From NCBI GenBank assembly GCA_024803745.1, contig JANJXV010000152.1, positions 62,001-126,000 on the forward strand: a stretch of DNA of 64,000 bases. The letters are read 5' to 3'. Source of the DNA: Megascapheus bottae. Taxonomy: Eukaryota > Chordata > Mammalia > Rodentia > Geomyidae. Positions 35,375 to 47,264 of the stretch are shown here, piece by piece. The notes beneath the pieces were generated by a model, which did not search any database, was not told the origin of the DNA, and worked only from the letters and a program-made list of their open reading frames with translations. Each line of letters starts with the position of its first letter. Position 1 is the first letter of the stretch. The position numbers were made by a program, and so were the translations under genes.

Positions 35375-35460
35375 TTTTCCTAGTCCTGACACTTGAACTC
35401 TGGACCTGGGCACTGTCCATGAGCTCCTTTTTGCTCAAGGTTAGCACCCTACCACTAATC
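35375..35460 (-). repeat. ID-like SINE fragment, antisense
   Basis: 'cttgaactctggacctgggc' and 'aaggttagcaccctaccact'. Confidence 0.8.
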
Positions 35461-35744
35461 TACAGGCATTATCAAGACACTACATGTCTCTTTATTAAGA
35501 GACAAGGCTGAAGATAAAGAATGCTGTTTGCAATATGCACAAACTATAATACTATTTGTGAAGCACTTAGTGAATCTTATCACTATTCCAGTGGGATGCC
35601 ATTACTCACAGAGAACAAGGTAACTTATACAAGCCTCTAACATAAAATCTAATACCATATGTAACAGAATAACAGTAAATGTAGATACTAAAACACAATG
35701 TAATTTTAAATATCTGGATTCTATCTCAGAATATGCTATAAAAA

Positions 35745-35835
35745 TGCAAGAAGTAATGTACTCACTACCTGACAAATGTAACTGTAACCCCTCTATCTAT
35801 ACATTACCCTGACAATATAACACAATAAAAAAAAA
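35745..35835 (+). mobile_element. LINE-1 3' terminus
   Basis: 'agtaatgtactcactacctg', then 'attaccctgacaatataaca' and poly-A; the ending resembles the L1 at 19.92-19.98 kb. Confidence 0.8.
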
Positions 35836-36164
35836 GAAAAGAAAAAGGGAAAAGGAAAGTAAGTTAATATTAAAGGGTTTTGGTATTTTTTGTTCGGCCT
35901 ATGCTTTAGAAAAATTCATGGACAAGCTCAAATTGTAGGACCACACATAATGGAGAGGTAAATTAAAAACATTGTTCTGACATGTATTTATAAATCCCTT
36001 GCTTACCCATATTTGAAGTTGAAATGTATTTTTCCTATAATTAAAAAAAGAATATGCTATAAAATATGAACTGAAGGTCCAAAAAGACCCCAAATTGTAG
36101 ACTTATTTAAGCAAAGTATATGACATGCAAACATGCTGATGTGATTCCCAAAAAGTTAGGAAAT

Positions 36165-36540
36165 AGAACAAAACCTTGATACATAAGGCCATGTAGTATG
36201 AAGCTAATTGAATGGACCTCTATGATATTGCAACAAAAGCCATATAATGAGTGATTGCTGTCCTTAATGTGCTATGTTATCTCTCATCTCTTTTGCTGTT
36301 CCTTGGTTATCTCATATTGTCACAATATCCCACGTTGTTATCTGATATATTGGATACATTTGTATTTGGTTACTTGAAATTGGACAGGGAAGGGGGGAAA
36401 ACCAAGAGGGGGTGTGGAGGGGAGGGTAATGGGGACCAAGACATGTGAAAGGGTATCAATGTATGTGAATTAATGCACCTTCTATCTGACAAATATCATG
36501 TAACCCTTTTATTAATTACAATAAAAAATAAAAAAAGAAA
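36165..36540 (+). mobile_element. LINE-1 3'UTR
   Basis: A complete 3'UTR-only copy: 'tatcgtta'-like AT part, 'gacagggaaggggggaaaac', 'ttctatctgacaaatatcat' and 'ttacaataaaaaataaaaaa'. Very close to the copy that ends at 53.94 kb. Confidence 0.9.
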
Positions 36541-36579
36541 ATGGAGACAACCTCTTGACAGTCACTCATCATTCAAATG

Positions 36580-36990
36580 CAATTAAAGGAGACTTATTAT
36601 ATACAAAATATTATAAAATATATAAATATATAATATACAGTATATATGATACATAATCAAAATATAATGAATAAATATAATCTATAAAGCATAACAAATA
36701 ATGAATTACACAATATAATCATATATTCATATGATTAAATATATATCATATATTCACATAATTAAAATATATTAACATGTATGTATACATATTTTATACA
36801 TATGAATATATATTTTATACATATAAATATGCTTTGTGTTTTTATGTATAAACACCATACTTGTATATATTACATATAATGTGTTTTATATATTTATAAT
36901 AAATGTATTTATACTTTTATATCTTATATATTTATATTTTATATATAGTTATATGTTTATGTATATTCATATATTTTAATACATATACAT
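36580..36990. repeat. TA-rich low-complexity tract
   Basis: About 400 bases of nearly pure A/T with tata, atata and cat repeats. No coding signal. Confidence 0.95.
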
Positions 36991-36994
36991 AGGT

Positions 36995-37440
36995 TAACTG
37001 ATACTCGGGCTTGAACTCAAGGCATGAGCATTGTTCCTTGGCACTCTATCACTTGAATCACAATTCCACTTCAAATGATTTTTTTTGTTGTTTTTGAGTC
37101 ATTGGAGATTAAGTATCTCACAGTGGCAGCTTCAAGTCTCAGCCTCCTAATTAGACAGGATTACAGGTGTGAATCTCAGGGTCTCAACTGGACACTTCTT
37201 TTTTCAGTCATGGGGTTTGAACTCAGTGTCTGGCCTCTGTCTGTCCCTGAGCTCTTTCACTCAAAGCTAGTGCTCTACCCCTTGAGCCACAGTGCCACTT
37301 CTGGTTTTCTGGTAGTTAATTGAAGATAAGAGTATCACAGACTTTCGTGCCCAGGCTGGCTTTGAACTACAGTCCTCAGAACTTAGCCTCTTCAGTAGCT
37401 GGGATATCAGGTATGGGCCACCAGCATCCAGCTGGACACT
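36995..37440 (-). repeat. Two antisense 7SL/ID composite SINEs
   Basis: Copy 1 (36995-37170): 'ctcgggcttgaactcaaggc' and 'ctcctaattagacaggatta'. Copy 2 (37197-37438): 'catggggtttgaactcagtg' and 'tggtagttaattgaagataa'. Confidence 0.88.
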
Positions 37441-37559
37441 CTTCTTAAGGAGCAAGGTGAGGCAGGAACTTCAGCAGCTGTCTCCTGTAGTTTACACATA
37501 AACCCTCTTCTTGAAGCAAAATAAACACATCAGGACACATTGAGCCATAAACCTTGTCT

Positions 37560-37735
37560 TTTTTTATTCTGCCAGTCCTGGGGCTTGAAATCAGGGCCTG
37601 GGCACTGTCCCTGAGCTTTCTCAAGTCTAGAACTCTACCATTTTGAGCCACAGCATCACTTCTGGCCTTTTTTATGTATATGATACATGTAAATTGAACC
37701 CAGGCAAGCACTCTACCAGCAGGGCCCTCAGTCCT
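37560..37735 (-). repeat. Dimeric ID-like SINE, antisense
   Basis: 'ccagtcctggggcttgaaat' and 'caggcaagcactctaccagc'. Several bases are missing between the units. Confidence 0.9.
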
Positions 37736-38195
37736 AGTCTTTATCTCTGTTGTCTCCATGTTTCTGCATGGGAGCAAACAAAACAAAATGCAAACATTTT
37801 TCTTTAGTTAAACACTTAAATGTAAACATTTTTCTTTAGTTATAATCCGCAAACTGACATTTAAGAACACATAGCAGTGTCTCAAGAAACTTTATAGCCC
37901 TAAGTAATGGATACCCTCTTTGTATTCAGTTTTCCTAGTGTGTTAGATAAATTAACAATAAGTAACAGAACTGCTAAAGCTAAATTATGCAAAAAATTCC
38001 TATCTTTGTTATTACTAACTGCAAATATTTCAAGTGTTTACAACTGACAAATTGATGGAGAGAGGGCTCTGTGAACACAATGGACACCCTAAATCCTGCA
38101 TTCACTTTGAAGATTCTTAATACAGACAAGGCACATTTTACCTTCCCCTTGTCATTTTGCACTGATTACAAAAAAAAATGGGAGCACATATTAAA
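37736..38195. other. No gene seen
   Basis: AT-rich. A short direct repeat ('acatttttctttagttaaac'-like) occurs at 37793-37842. Confidence 0.55.
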
Positions 38196-38196
38196 A

Positions 38197-38245
<49 letters not shown>
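38196..38245. repeat. (AC)n microsatellite
   Basis: About 24 units, directly upstream of a SINE. Confidence 0.97.
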
Positions 38246-38247
<2 letters not shown>

Positions 38248-38472
38248 GGTGCTGATAGTTCAATCTTATAATCCTAGCTTCTCAACAGGCTGAGATCTGA
38301 GGATCCCGGTTGAAAGCTAACCCAGGCAGGAAAGTCTGTGAGTCTCTTATCTCCAAGGAACCACCGGAAAACAGGAAGCAGTGCTGTGGCTCAAAATGGT
38401 AGAGTACTAGCCTTGAGTGAAAGAGCTCAGAGAAAGCACCCAGGCCCTGAGTTCAAGCGCCATGATTGACAC

Positions 38473-38510
<38 letters not shown>

Positions 38511-38535
38511 CACACACACACATACACACATACAG
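38246..38535 (+). repeat. 7SL/ID composite SINE and CA-rich tail
   Basis: 'aatcctagcttctcaacagg' and 'gctgtggctcaaaatggtag' define the SINE (to about 38470). An impure AC array (38472-38535) follows its tail. Confidence 0.92.
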
Positions 38536-38559
38536 AAAATTTACCTTTAAAATATTCAG

Positions 38560-38740
38560 ATATTACCTATGTATGTAGTATATATGTGGCTCAAATAGTA
38601 CATATCACCTATATATAGTATATATGTGTGTGTATATATAGGTACAAATGTATTTATATATATGTATATTGGATATTATTCAGTATCTATTATTATCTAT
38701 TATTATATATATTACGTATTCCTATATTATATATATGAAT
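38560..38740. repeat. TA/TATG-rich tract
   Basis: Low-complexity A/T runs with scattered TG. Confidence 0.9.
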
Positions 38741-39074
38741 CATTTCCAGATATTCTCATTCAATGTTTACTTGAGTTTCTGAGGATTGAAATGCTCTATT
38801 TCAAGTATACTGGGCCTTGTAATGGTCCAACACATGCATTTCTACTATTTCAAATTGAAGTTGGGTTATCTATACCTACTCTAGTGGTTTGGTGATTGTT
38901 GGCTCCTGTTCCCATGAGACAGTACAGAAGAGGGGATGTGGCCCTTTTGGTCCCTCAGATTCAGATGGGTTCCATATTCTAGGAGAATACTCAAAAAGTC
39001 CAGTCTCCATGCTTTCATACTCTGTTGAGAATGGAACAGGAAACAAATAATCATATCAATCATTCAAGTAAACA
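38741..39074. other. No gene seen
   Basis: Single-copy-looking spacer. Short frames only. Confidence 0.5.
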
Positions 39075-39077
39075 AAG

Positions 39078-39288
39078 GGCTGGTAATGTGACATAGAGTG
39101 CTTGCCTAGAATTCATGATGCCCTGTGTTTAATTCCCCAATACCACAGAAACAGAAAAGGCTAGAAGTGGTAGAGAACTCACCTTGAGCCAAAAGAAGCT
39201 CAGGGACAGAGCCCAGGCCCTGAGTTCAAACCCAGGACTGGAAAAAAAAAGGCCAAAAAGAAAGAAAGAAAGAAAGAAAGAAAAGTTT
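39078..39288 (+). repeat. ID-like SINE with AAAG tail repeat
   Basis: 'gctggtaatgtgacatagag' and 'gagttcaaacccaggactgg', then A-run and AAAG units (39258-39285). Confidence 0.85.
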
Positions 39289-39838
39289 AAAAATGCACCA
39301 GACAAAAGCAAACTCTGTGGCTGAGTAGTTTGTCAATGGGGAGCCACTCTTGTCCTAAAACTTCTGTCGAAAGAGCCCCATAATTCTAGAGCATGTGGAA
39401 AACATTGCAGACACACCAACATGAGTGCCAAGTCACTGGCGTGAACTGAGAAACAAGGTGCAAAGCCAGAAGTGGACTTGAAGTGTTCAAGTGTGTAATA
39501 TACTAAAACGTCTGCCAGTTATCAATTGTCAGACAGAGTGGACCTGGTGGTCATCGAACCAAGCTGACTCCAGGTCCTGGATACATACACCCTCCTAACC
39601 TTACAGACCTGCACAGGATCTGGCTAATCTAGGGAAATGGAAGATCTAGTTCTAGGTGGCCCAAGATTATCATCAAACAAAGTACAAAGGGGAACAGAAG
39701 GAGTAGGAGAGATTCTTTTTTTTTCTCTTTGCTTTTTAATTCAAGAATATAGCCTCTTGTCCTCTTAATCGGAAATGTTTCTCGACTACATAAGGATCTG
39801 AGATTGATGACATTATTTGAACATTTTCCCTCATGATT
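39289..39838. other. No gene recognised
   Basis: Mixed DNA without repeat or coding signal that I can name. Confidence 0.5.
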
Positions 39839-39844
39839 GTCTTT

Positions 39845-40062
39845 ATATTTTTTTGTCAGACCTGGGGCTTGAACTCAAGGTCCCTGAGCCTCTTTGTGTT
39901 CAAGGTTAGCGCTCTACCACTTGGTCTACAGCACCACTTCCCACTTTGGCTGAATCCACTGATCGGAAATAAAGAGTCTCAGGGGGACTTTCATGCCCCG
40001 GGGTTGGCTTTGAACCATGATCCTCAGATCTCGATCTCCTGAGTAGCTAGGATGTCACTGGA
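39845..40062 (-). repeat. 7SL/ID composite SINE, antisense
   Basis: 'acctggggcttgaactcaag', 'ccacttggtctacagcacca' and 'ctcctgagtagctaggatgt'. Confidence 0.9.
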
Positions 40063-40101
40063 TTTGAAAGTGACTCCCTTGAGAGGAGTTTCTGGATGTG
40101 T

Positions 40102-40103
<2 letters not shown>

Positions 40104-40154
<51 letters not shown>
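40104..40154. repeat. (TG)n microsatellite
   Basis: About 24 TG units. Confidence 0.97.
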
Positions 40155-40155
<1 letters not shown>

Positions 40156-41080
40156 CATAGATTTATAGATTTGTCAATGAAGTGCTCCAAAATGATCTTA
40201 CCCCTAAACCAAGCCTGCTGCTAAAGCCTGCCTAGGCCCCAGGCCTCCCCGAGGTGTGGTGGGAGGAAAGCTTAGCGACTTGGGGGGAGGGGCTCAACCT
40301 CCCCTCTGATTCCCCCCACTATGCCCTCTCTTTCCCTCACTCCCTCTCCTGGGCCTCTCCTAGGTTCCCCTCCCCCCTGTCACCTGGTCTCATTACCTCC
40401 TCCTGTGCCCCATGTCCCCCACAAGGTAATCCGGCCTCATGTTCCTCTCCAGGTGGCCCGGTGGAACCAATAGCCCTAACAGGGCTTGCACAACACCTGA
40501 GGCTTTGTAACATTCACAAGGGTGGGAGGGAGTCCCAGGATCTTCTGTAGGGAATACCCATGGGGAGTCTCTCCACATTGTCCAGCCAGATAAGAGGGAG
40601 GAGCCAGCAGACACTGATACTGCATATGCACAACGCGCCTGAGCTGTCCATCTTTGCCACACAACCCAGGTAAACACAGGGCAGGCCTTGCAGTAGTGAA
40701 GAGTGTACAACCACGCATGTGCACAACTTTGTCTTGTCTGTTTCAAGTCTAGGCACCCTGCCTGCTACAGCCTCTGTGGGTTAGTATGCACACTGGCCAA
40801 GTTCAGGAGGCCTAACTAACACCCACAGCTGAGCTGAGATGTCCTATACAAGGCTGCCAGAGCTACTGTGCACCTAGGCGACATTGTCCTAAAGGACTTG
40901 GCTTGGAAGCTGATGGTCCTGGACTATGTATGTTTACCACAATCCCCCTCCAAAGAGCAGTGACAGCCCAGCCCAGCCCAGCTTTAAACTCAAAGTCCTG
41001 AGGGAAATCACATTATGTACCGTGAAGATCTGCTTTGTGTACGTCTCTTTCCCTTCTTCCCTCCCCCACCCCTCTCATAG
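40155..41080. other. GC-rich block, unassigned
   Basis: From about 40200 to 40990 the sequence is clearly richer in G+C than its surroundings, with C-runs and a few CpGs. Minus-strand frames (for example 40746-40393) are open but show no domain I know. It could be an old LTR, a decayed exon or a former promoter region; I cannot tell. Confidence 0.35.
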
Positions 41081-41084
41081 AAAC

Positions 41085-41290
41085 ATAGATGGATATATGC
41101 ATGCATAGATGGATGGATAGATGGATGGATGGATACATACAGGCAGGCATACATACATAAGATACATAGATTAGATAGATTGATCAAGAGATACATACAG
41201 ACATCAATTAGATTAACAGATACACAGGTAGGTAGATAGGTAAGTAAATAGACAGACAGACAGACCTAGATAAGATACATAGATAGACAG
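41085..41290. repeat. GATA/GATG/ACAG tetranucleotide tract
   Basis: Mixed 'gatggatggatagatggatg', 'catacata' and 'gacagacagacagacc' repeats. Confidence 0.95.
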
Positions 41291-41399
41291 ACTGACAGAC
41301 CTCTTGCAGTATTAGGGATTAAACTCATGACCTTTTTCATGCTTGACATCTCCAACCCAAGTTTTGTGTCTAATACAGCAATATTAATTTCAAGTACAT

Positions 41400-41965
41400 A
41401 TTTTCTTTCTATGACAGGCAGTCAAATCTAAAAGAAAAATATTTTTGTAAAGGTGATGTACAGAGGGTTAAAGTTACATGAGTCAGGTATTGAGTACATT
41501 TTTTCATATATTTTATTGTAATTAATAGAAGGGTTACATTATATTTGCCAGATAGAAGGTACATTAATTCTCATTTGAGTACATTTCTTTTTGAACACCT
41601 CTTCCCTCATTTTCTCCCAGTTTTTCCCCTCCCAACCTCCCCAGACCCCCAAATTGTATAATTCATTCCCAATATATTGTCTAGTAAGTATCATGGGTTG
41701 AATTGTTTCATCCTTTGTCCCACCATTTCTGTGCTTCACAAATAAGATAAACTTATAAAGACAAACAGTGCAGAAATCAAAAACAGCTACAAAAGGAGGG
41801 AAATGCAAAGAAAATAGAAAAGAACAACAAATACTACAATATTTTTTTAAATGTCATGTTTTCATTTCTTGGAGTTCATTTCAAAACGTATCATGTTATA
41901 GATTATATGTACATAGCTATTAAGTCTTTATGATGCTCTCCTAAGAATATCCTCCTTTGGGTTTT
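41400..41965 (-). mobile_element. Old LINE-1 3' end, antisense, with nested insert
   Basis: Matches the 3'UTR region of the copies at 31.4 and 34.5 kb ('aaggtgatgtacagagggtt', 'tacatagctattaagtcttt'). It is interrupted at about 41504-41574 by the last bases of a younger antisense L1. Confidence 0.75.
41504..41574 (-). mobile_element. Very short LINE-1 insertion nested in older LINE-1
   Basis: About 70 bases, the reverse complement of the terminal L1 3'UTR ('tattttattgtaattaatag', 'tttgccagatagaaggtaca'). It is flanked by 'ttgagtacatttt' (41490-41502) and 'ttgagtacatttc' (41575-41587). In the related copies the flanking text is continuous. Confidence 0.85.
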
Positions 41966-42302
41966 TCTATTGTAATGTTTGCAGTTATTTCTACCTGCCT
42001 CCCCCTATTTTGATTTATTCCCTGTTGTCACTGTGTAATATTTTTGTCCTTTAATATCCATTGTGCTTACTTGTATGTCAAAAAAATTTTAATATTCCAA
42101 GCTTAAATTTAGGAGAGATAGTCCTATTAATTGAAAACTAGGATGTTACTTTGCATACTATCTGAGTTTATAATATACAAAAACTTCCATGTGTGCTTTA
42201 CAGCCATATTCTGATTGTTTAAGGAAAGAGATTTAAGGAAAACATTCTTCTCTACACAAGCAATTATCTCTCAAGGGACCCGAAAATCTTCCATTCAAAC
42301 GA
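41966..42302. other. No gene seen
   Basis: AT-rich DNA, perhaps a continuation of old L1. Confidence 0.45.
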
Positions 42303-42304
42303 AG

Positions 42305-42765
42305 TCTCTAGCTGGGCACCAGTGGCCAATGCCTGTAATCCCAGCTACTCAGGAAGCTGAGATCTCAGGATCATGGTTCAAAATCAGCCCAAACAGGAAA
42401 TTCATGAGATTCTGATCTCCTGTAAACCAGTGAAAAGCTGGCAGTGAAGCTGTTACTCAACTGGAAAAGCACCAGGCTTGAGCAGAAAGGTAGGGTCAAG
42501 CATCCAGGCCCTGAGTTCAAGCTCTGGCAATAAACAAAACAAAACACACAGTCTTCATGAAATCCAATATGAAAGTTATTTAAGGTTGTGAAAAAACACT
42601 TGTCTATCAGAGGCTATGCACTAATGATTGTACAGAAATTACTACATGGACTAGCCAGGCACTAGAGGCTCACATCTGGCATCCTAGCTCCTCAGGAGTC
42701 TGAAATATCAGGATTCTGGTTCAAAGCCAGCCTAGGTGAAGAAAGTCCCTGAGACTCTCAGGATG
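42305..42765 (+). repeat. 7SL/ID composite SINE and a second 7SL head
   Basis: Full copy at 42305-42535 ('gtaatcccagctactcagga', 'actggaaaagcaccaggctt'). Head-only copy at 42650-42765 ('catcctagctcctcaggagt'). Confidence 0.88.
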
Positions 42766-42767
42766 TC

Positions 42768-43138
42768 CTGTTCCGTTAGTTGTCTTTTACCCTCACAGAG
42801 CACCTGAGGCTGGGTAATTTAAAAAAAAAAGTTTATAAAGGTTCCTGCACTCATGGCTTTGGAGACTAGAAAAATCCAAGGGCCTTGAGAGAATTGCCTG
42901 CTGCTGTGTTACTGATGGTAGAGTGGAAATGACTGCAAACGCATGTGAAGGAGTCATTGTGCCAGCAGGTGGCAGTGTCTCCCTGCAACCACTTGCTCTC
43001 CTGCTATCCAAATCAGCACTAGGAATGAAGTCTTCCCACCCAGTCAACCAATCCCATGAGAAAGAAATAAAAACCTGAAGTCCTCACTGCCTCTCCACAA
43101 CTGGAGAGGGAATTACAATGGGAACTGCATTTCACCCT
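42768..43138 (-). mobile_element. Probable ERVL-MaLR LTR, antisense, decayed
   Basis: 'ctgttccgttagttgtcttt', then 'tgaggctgggtaatttaaaa' and 'aagtttataaaggttcctgc' recall the reverse complement of MST/THE1-type LTR 3' ends. Later segments ('aaccaatcccatgagaaaga', 'gagagggaattacaatggga') are compatible but weak. Recognised by eye only. Confidence 0.45.
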
Positions 43139-43174
43139 AAGTTATTTTTAATTTTTATTTATTTACTTATTTAT

Positions 43175-43405
43175 TTATTGCTGGTCTGGGGCTTGAACTC
43201 AGGCCTGGGTGCTGTCCCTGAGCCTCTGTATGCTCAGGGTTAGCACTCTCCCACTTGAGCCACAGCTCCACTTCCCTGTTTTTCTGAGTAATTCATTGGA
43301 GTCTCATGCACTTTTATGCCCTGGCTGGCTTTGAACCACTATCCTCAGATTTCAGCCTCCTAAGTATCTAGGATGACAGGTTTGAGTCACCAGTGCCTGG
43401 TCCAT
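43175..43405 (-). repeat. 7SL/ID composite SINE, antisense
   Basis: 'tctggggcttgaactcaggc', 'cccacttgagccacagctcc' and 'ctcctaagtatctaggatga'. Confidence 0.93.
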
Positions 43406-43596
43406 CAGACCCTTTCTATTTTCCTGTCATTCTATGAGTGCTTTGATGTTATTATTATTTTATCAAATTACTTTCACCAAAGAGCCTCACCCCTTTTTCT
43501 TGCACATGCTTTTTAATGAGATTAACCTATTCTATGTCTCTTTCCCCAACCCCTTAGTCATATTGTTTGACAACACTCAGTGAGATCACAGACACA

Positions 43597-43632
43597 TATA
43601 AAATGTGTGTGTGTGTGTATGTGTGTCAGTAT

Positions 43633-43695
<63 letters not shown>
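43597..43695. repeat. (TG)n and (GA)n compound microsatellite
   Basis: TG run, a short spacer, then about 30 GA units. Confidence 0.97.
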
Positions 43696-43696
<1 letters not shown>

Positions 43697-43814
43697 TCTA
43701 GGTTCCACAAATGAATAAAAACATGATATTTAGTTTTCTGATCTTGATTTATCTTACTCAACAGGATAGTCTCCAATTATATGTATTTCCCTGCAAATGC
43801 TGCAATTTTGTTTA

Positions 43815-43965
43815 TTTTTACACCTCTACGGCCACAATTTCATTTCTTGGCTTGCTGACTCATGGGAGAAAGGGGTCTCGGGGACTTTCCTGGCTTTGAG
43901 CCACAGTGCTCAGATCTCAGCCTCCCATGTAGCTAGAATTAGAGTTGTGTGCTGCCAGTGTCTGG
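43815..43965 (-). repeat. 7SL-like SINE head, antisense
   Basis: 'ctttcctggctttgagccac' and 'gcctcccatgtagctagaat'. Confidence 0.8.
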
Positions 43966-44137
43966 ATTTTTGCCATTTTTGAGTTGAGCTCTTTGTGGTT
44001 AGAATACTAGGTGGAAGCCACAGTGTTTTCTCCCATTATTTGATTTCTGTTTATGTGCATGTGGAGTCAATAACGGAATCAGGTTTTTGCCTGTCTTACC
44101 ATATTTTTCACTTTGCTACTCCCATCCTTGTCTTTTC

Positions 44138-44372
44138 TTTCTTTCCTTCCTTCATTCGTTCCTCCCTTCCTTCCTTCCCTCCTTCCTTCTTTCTTCTTTT
44201 TGCCAGTCCTGGGGCTTGAACTCAGGGCCTAGACACTCTCCTTGGTCTTGCTCAAGGCTAGCACTCTACTACCTTAGCCACAGCACCACTTTCAGCCTCT
44301 TCTATGCATAGGGTACCTGGGAATCAAACCCAGGGCTAATTACATTCTAGGCATGCACTCTACCAAAAGGTC
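44138..44372 (-). repeat. CCTT repeat and antisense dimeric ID-like SINE
   Basis: TTCC/CCTT repeats (44138-44195) sit at the A-tail side of an antisense SINE: 'ccagtcctggggcttgaact' and 'taggcatgcactctaccaaa'. Confidence 0.92.
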
Positions 44373-44564
44373 AAGCTCATTTCTTCATACCACATTTGGA
44401 AGCACAGTTGTATTCAATATCAATATATCCTGTTTATATGATTTTGTGTGTGTGTTTATTGGGGGGATTTTTTATTGCTTTAATCTCTTGTTAGGTTTTT
44501 GTTGTTTGGGGCTTGAGTGTTGTTTTTCTCTGCTATACTTAGTGTCTTATTTAAGAATACGGTG

Positions 44565-45200
44565 TGAGTCAAGTGCCACTGGCTCACACATGTCATCCTA
44601 GCTATTCAGGAGTCAGAGGTCTGAGGATCACAGTTCACAGCTATGTCAGGCAGCAAAGTCCCTAAGACTCTCATCTCCAATGAAGCATTAGAAAACTGGA
44701 GGTGGTGGTGTTACTCCGTGTGGTAAATAAAAGCTCAGGGCCAGTGCCGAGACCCTGAGTTCAAGACCAATGACTGACATAAAAACAAGAGAAAGGAGGG
44801 AGAGAGGGAGGGAGGGAGGAGGGAAAGAAAGAAGGAAGGAAGGAAGTTAGGAGGGATAGAGAGGAGAAAGGGAAAGGGGGAGGGAGGAAAGAAGGGAGGA
44901 AGGGAGGGAGGGAGAGACGAAAAAGGAAAGGAGGGAGGGATGAAAGAAGGAAGGGAGGGAGGGATAGTTTTTGGTGCTAGGCTCTTACACCTGTACTCCT
45001 AGCTACTCAAGAAGGTGAGATCGGAGGATTAAGGTTCAAAGCCAGACTAGGCAGGAAAGTCCATGAGACTCTTATCTCCAATAAACCAGCAGAAAACTAG
45101 ATGTGCTGTGTCTCAACATGGTAAAGCACTAGCCTTGAGCACAAAAGCTCAGGGACAGTGCCCAGGCCCTGAGTTCAAGCCTCAGGTCTGCAAAAGAAAA
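44565..45200 (+). repeat. SINE, GGGA/GAAG tract, SINE
   Basis: Composite SINE at 44565-44785 ('catcctagctattcaggagt'), a purine tract at 44790-44968 ('gagggagggagggaggaggg'), then another composite SINE at 44970-45198 ('tactcctagctactcaagaa', 'taaagcactagccttgagca'). Confidence 0.92.
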
Positions 45201-45565
45201 AAGAACAAAAAATGGAGTGAAAGAGAAGGAACAAGAAGGGATATAGAGAAGCAAAGGGAATATTTGTGAGTGCTACTATGCTTATCATCACAATAATGAT
45301 GAAACTGGCATTTCATCTAAAATGGCAGATATCTGATACTTCCACCAGGCCAGGCATGATACGAAAAGTTCTACAACTCTACCTATACACAAATACTTGG
45401 TTTTGTTATCTCTAGTTAAAAAATGATTAAAATGAAACCCATCCACGACTAAGGTTAACAGGTAAGAGACAGAAGTGGGATTTGAACCCAGGTATTCTAA
45501 CTCAAGGTTTGCATTCCTCAACACAATGCTCCCATGATGTGAGGGACAGGCCAGATACTATCCAT
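45201..45565. other. No gene seen
   Basis: Spacer with short frames only. Confidence 0.5.
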
Positions 45566-45567
45566 AG

Positions 45568-46207
45568 AGTCTCTGGTGGCTCACACCTGTCATCCCAGCT
45601 ACCGAGGTGGCTGGGATACTCAGATCCCAGTTCAAATCCCAGCCCAGGCAGAAAAAGTCCAGAAGACTCTTTCTCTCCAATGAACACAGCATGCAATTAG
45701 ATGGATGGACTGGGAATGTGGCTTAGTGGTAAAGTGCTTGCCTAGCATCCACAAAGCCCTGGGTTCAATTCCTCATTACTACATACACAGAAACATGCCA
45801 GAAGTGCTGCTGTGGCTCAAGTGGCACAGTGCTAGCCTTGAGCAAAAGAAGCTCAAGAGCCGGAAGTTTGTCCTAGTGGTAGAGTGCTTGCCTAGCATGC
45901 ATGAAGACCCCAACTCAATTCCTCAGTACCATGTAGAAAAGCTAGAAATGGTGCTGTGGCTCAAGTGGTAGATCTCTAGACTTGAGAAAGCCGAAGGATG
46001 GTCATACACCCAGTTCAAGGCCCTGGACTGGCAAAAAAGAAAAAAGAAAAGAAAAGAAGCTCAGGGACATCACCATGGCCCAGAGTTCAAACGTCAGGAC
46101 TGGGCAAGAAAACAAATGGAGAGATGTGGCTCAAGTGGTAGAGTACCAGTCTTCAGTGAAAACCATAGGGACAGCACCCAAGCCTTGAGTTAGAAGCTTA
46201 AGTACTA

Positions 46208-46212
<5 letters not shown>
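45568..46212 (+). repeat. Cluster of four SINE copies
   Basis: 7SL head (45575-45692; 'gtcatcccagctaccgaggt'), ID dimer truncated in unit 2 (45702-45852; 'ggcttagtggtaaagtgctt'), ID dimer (45855-46035; 'gtcctagtggtagagtgctt') and ID remnants (46060-46210; 'gatgtggctcaagtggtaga'). The second dimer appears to have inserted into the first, because 'aagaagctcaggg' resumes at about 46055. Confidence 0.88.

Positions 46213-46264
<52 letters not shown>
46213..46264. repeat. (AC)n microsatellite at SINE tail
   Basis: About 26 AC units. Confidence 0.97.
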
Positions 46265-46266
<2 letters not shown>

Positions 46267-47264
46267 TGTTCCTCACAGGTCTGGAGGCCTGGCCTTTGTG
46301 ACTAAGGAGGACCCTGCCAGTTCATGTGGCTTCCAGGGAGACCCTGATATTATTATTACTATTGTTATTATTATAATTATTATTACTACTACTACTATTA
46401 TTTATTTACAGACAAGGCCCCCTCTCACTGTGTCCTCACATGGGCCCACTCATGACTACCTCTTGTTCCTGCCTAGAACCCTTTTACCCCATCTGGTTTG
46501 CACCAGCATTGTTTTCCTGGAGAGACGGGCCGAGCAGTCCAGCGCCTGATTTCTTCAGAGCCAGGCCCTGTGAGGTACCACACAGAATGGGTCTGGGCAC
46601 AGTAGGTGCACAGCAGATCAAAGCACCCTCTGAGGGTCTGCAGGCTCCCTCACTCCTCTCCTGACTCCTATGACTCTGCGGGCTGCAGTCACATGGGGGC
46701 ACAGCACCGCCTTCTGATTCCTTGCTGCCTGTCAGCTGGCTGTCAGAAAACCTGCAAATTTCACCAGTGGAGGACTTGGGAAATATCCATCCCATCTTCA
46801 GCTCATGTCCTCCTGTGTGAATGAGGTGGGGTGGGGGTGTGATCAGAGCGTTCTATCCTGTGGGGCCCCAGTCCTTCAGAGAGGGAGGCCTGAGTTCTAC
46901 ACCCCACCCAGCCTGTCTCCCCCTGGGGCTGAGAGACCATCAAAGACACCAGCGCCAAAAAATCAATGGCCTGTCAGGGAGTCCCATGACACACAGGGGC
47001 GCCAATGACTCAGATCACAGAGGGGGGACGCCCCAAGTCACAGAAGCCAATTGTGAACTTCTATCAAAGAGGCCCAGGGGAAGGTGACGAATCTATGCTA
47101 GGCCTGGATGTCGGGTATGACTCGGAGAGACCCTCCCAAGATGATGAAGAAGACACGTGTAAAGAGAAATAGAAGTTCTTTTAACTTTCCATCTCTGAAA
47201 CATGGATGCTCACAAGAAAAGGTTTTCTTCCATGTATATCTCCATTTGGGCCTCAAAACGGATT
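46265..47264. other. No gene recognised; ATT repeat inside
   Basis: ATT/ACT repeats lie at 46346-46402. The rest is GC-richer and has frames open on both strands (for example 46795-46484 minus), with no domain that I recognise. Confidence 0.45.

Noticed and set aside
46440..47087. Overlapping frames on both strands in the GC-richer block
   Set aside because: No domain, no codon pattern and mutually overlapping; not supported as genes.
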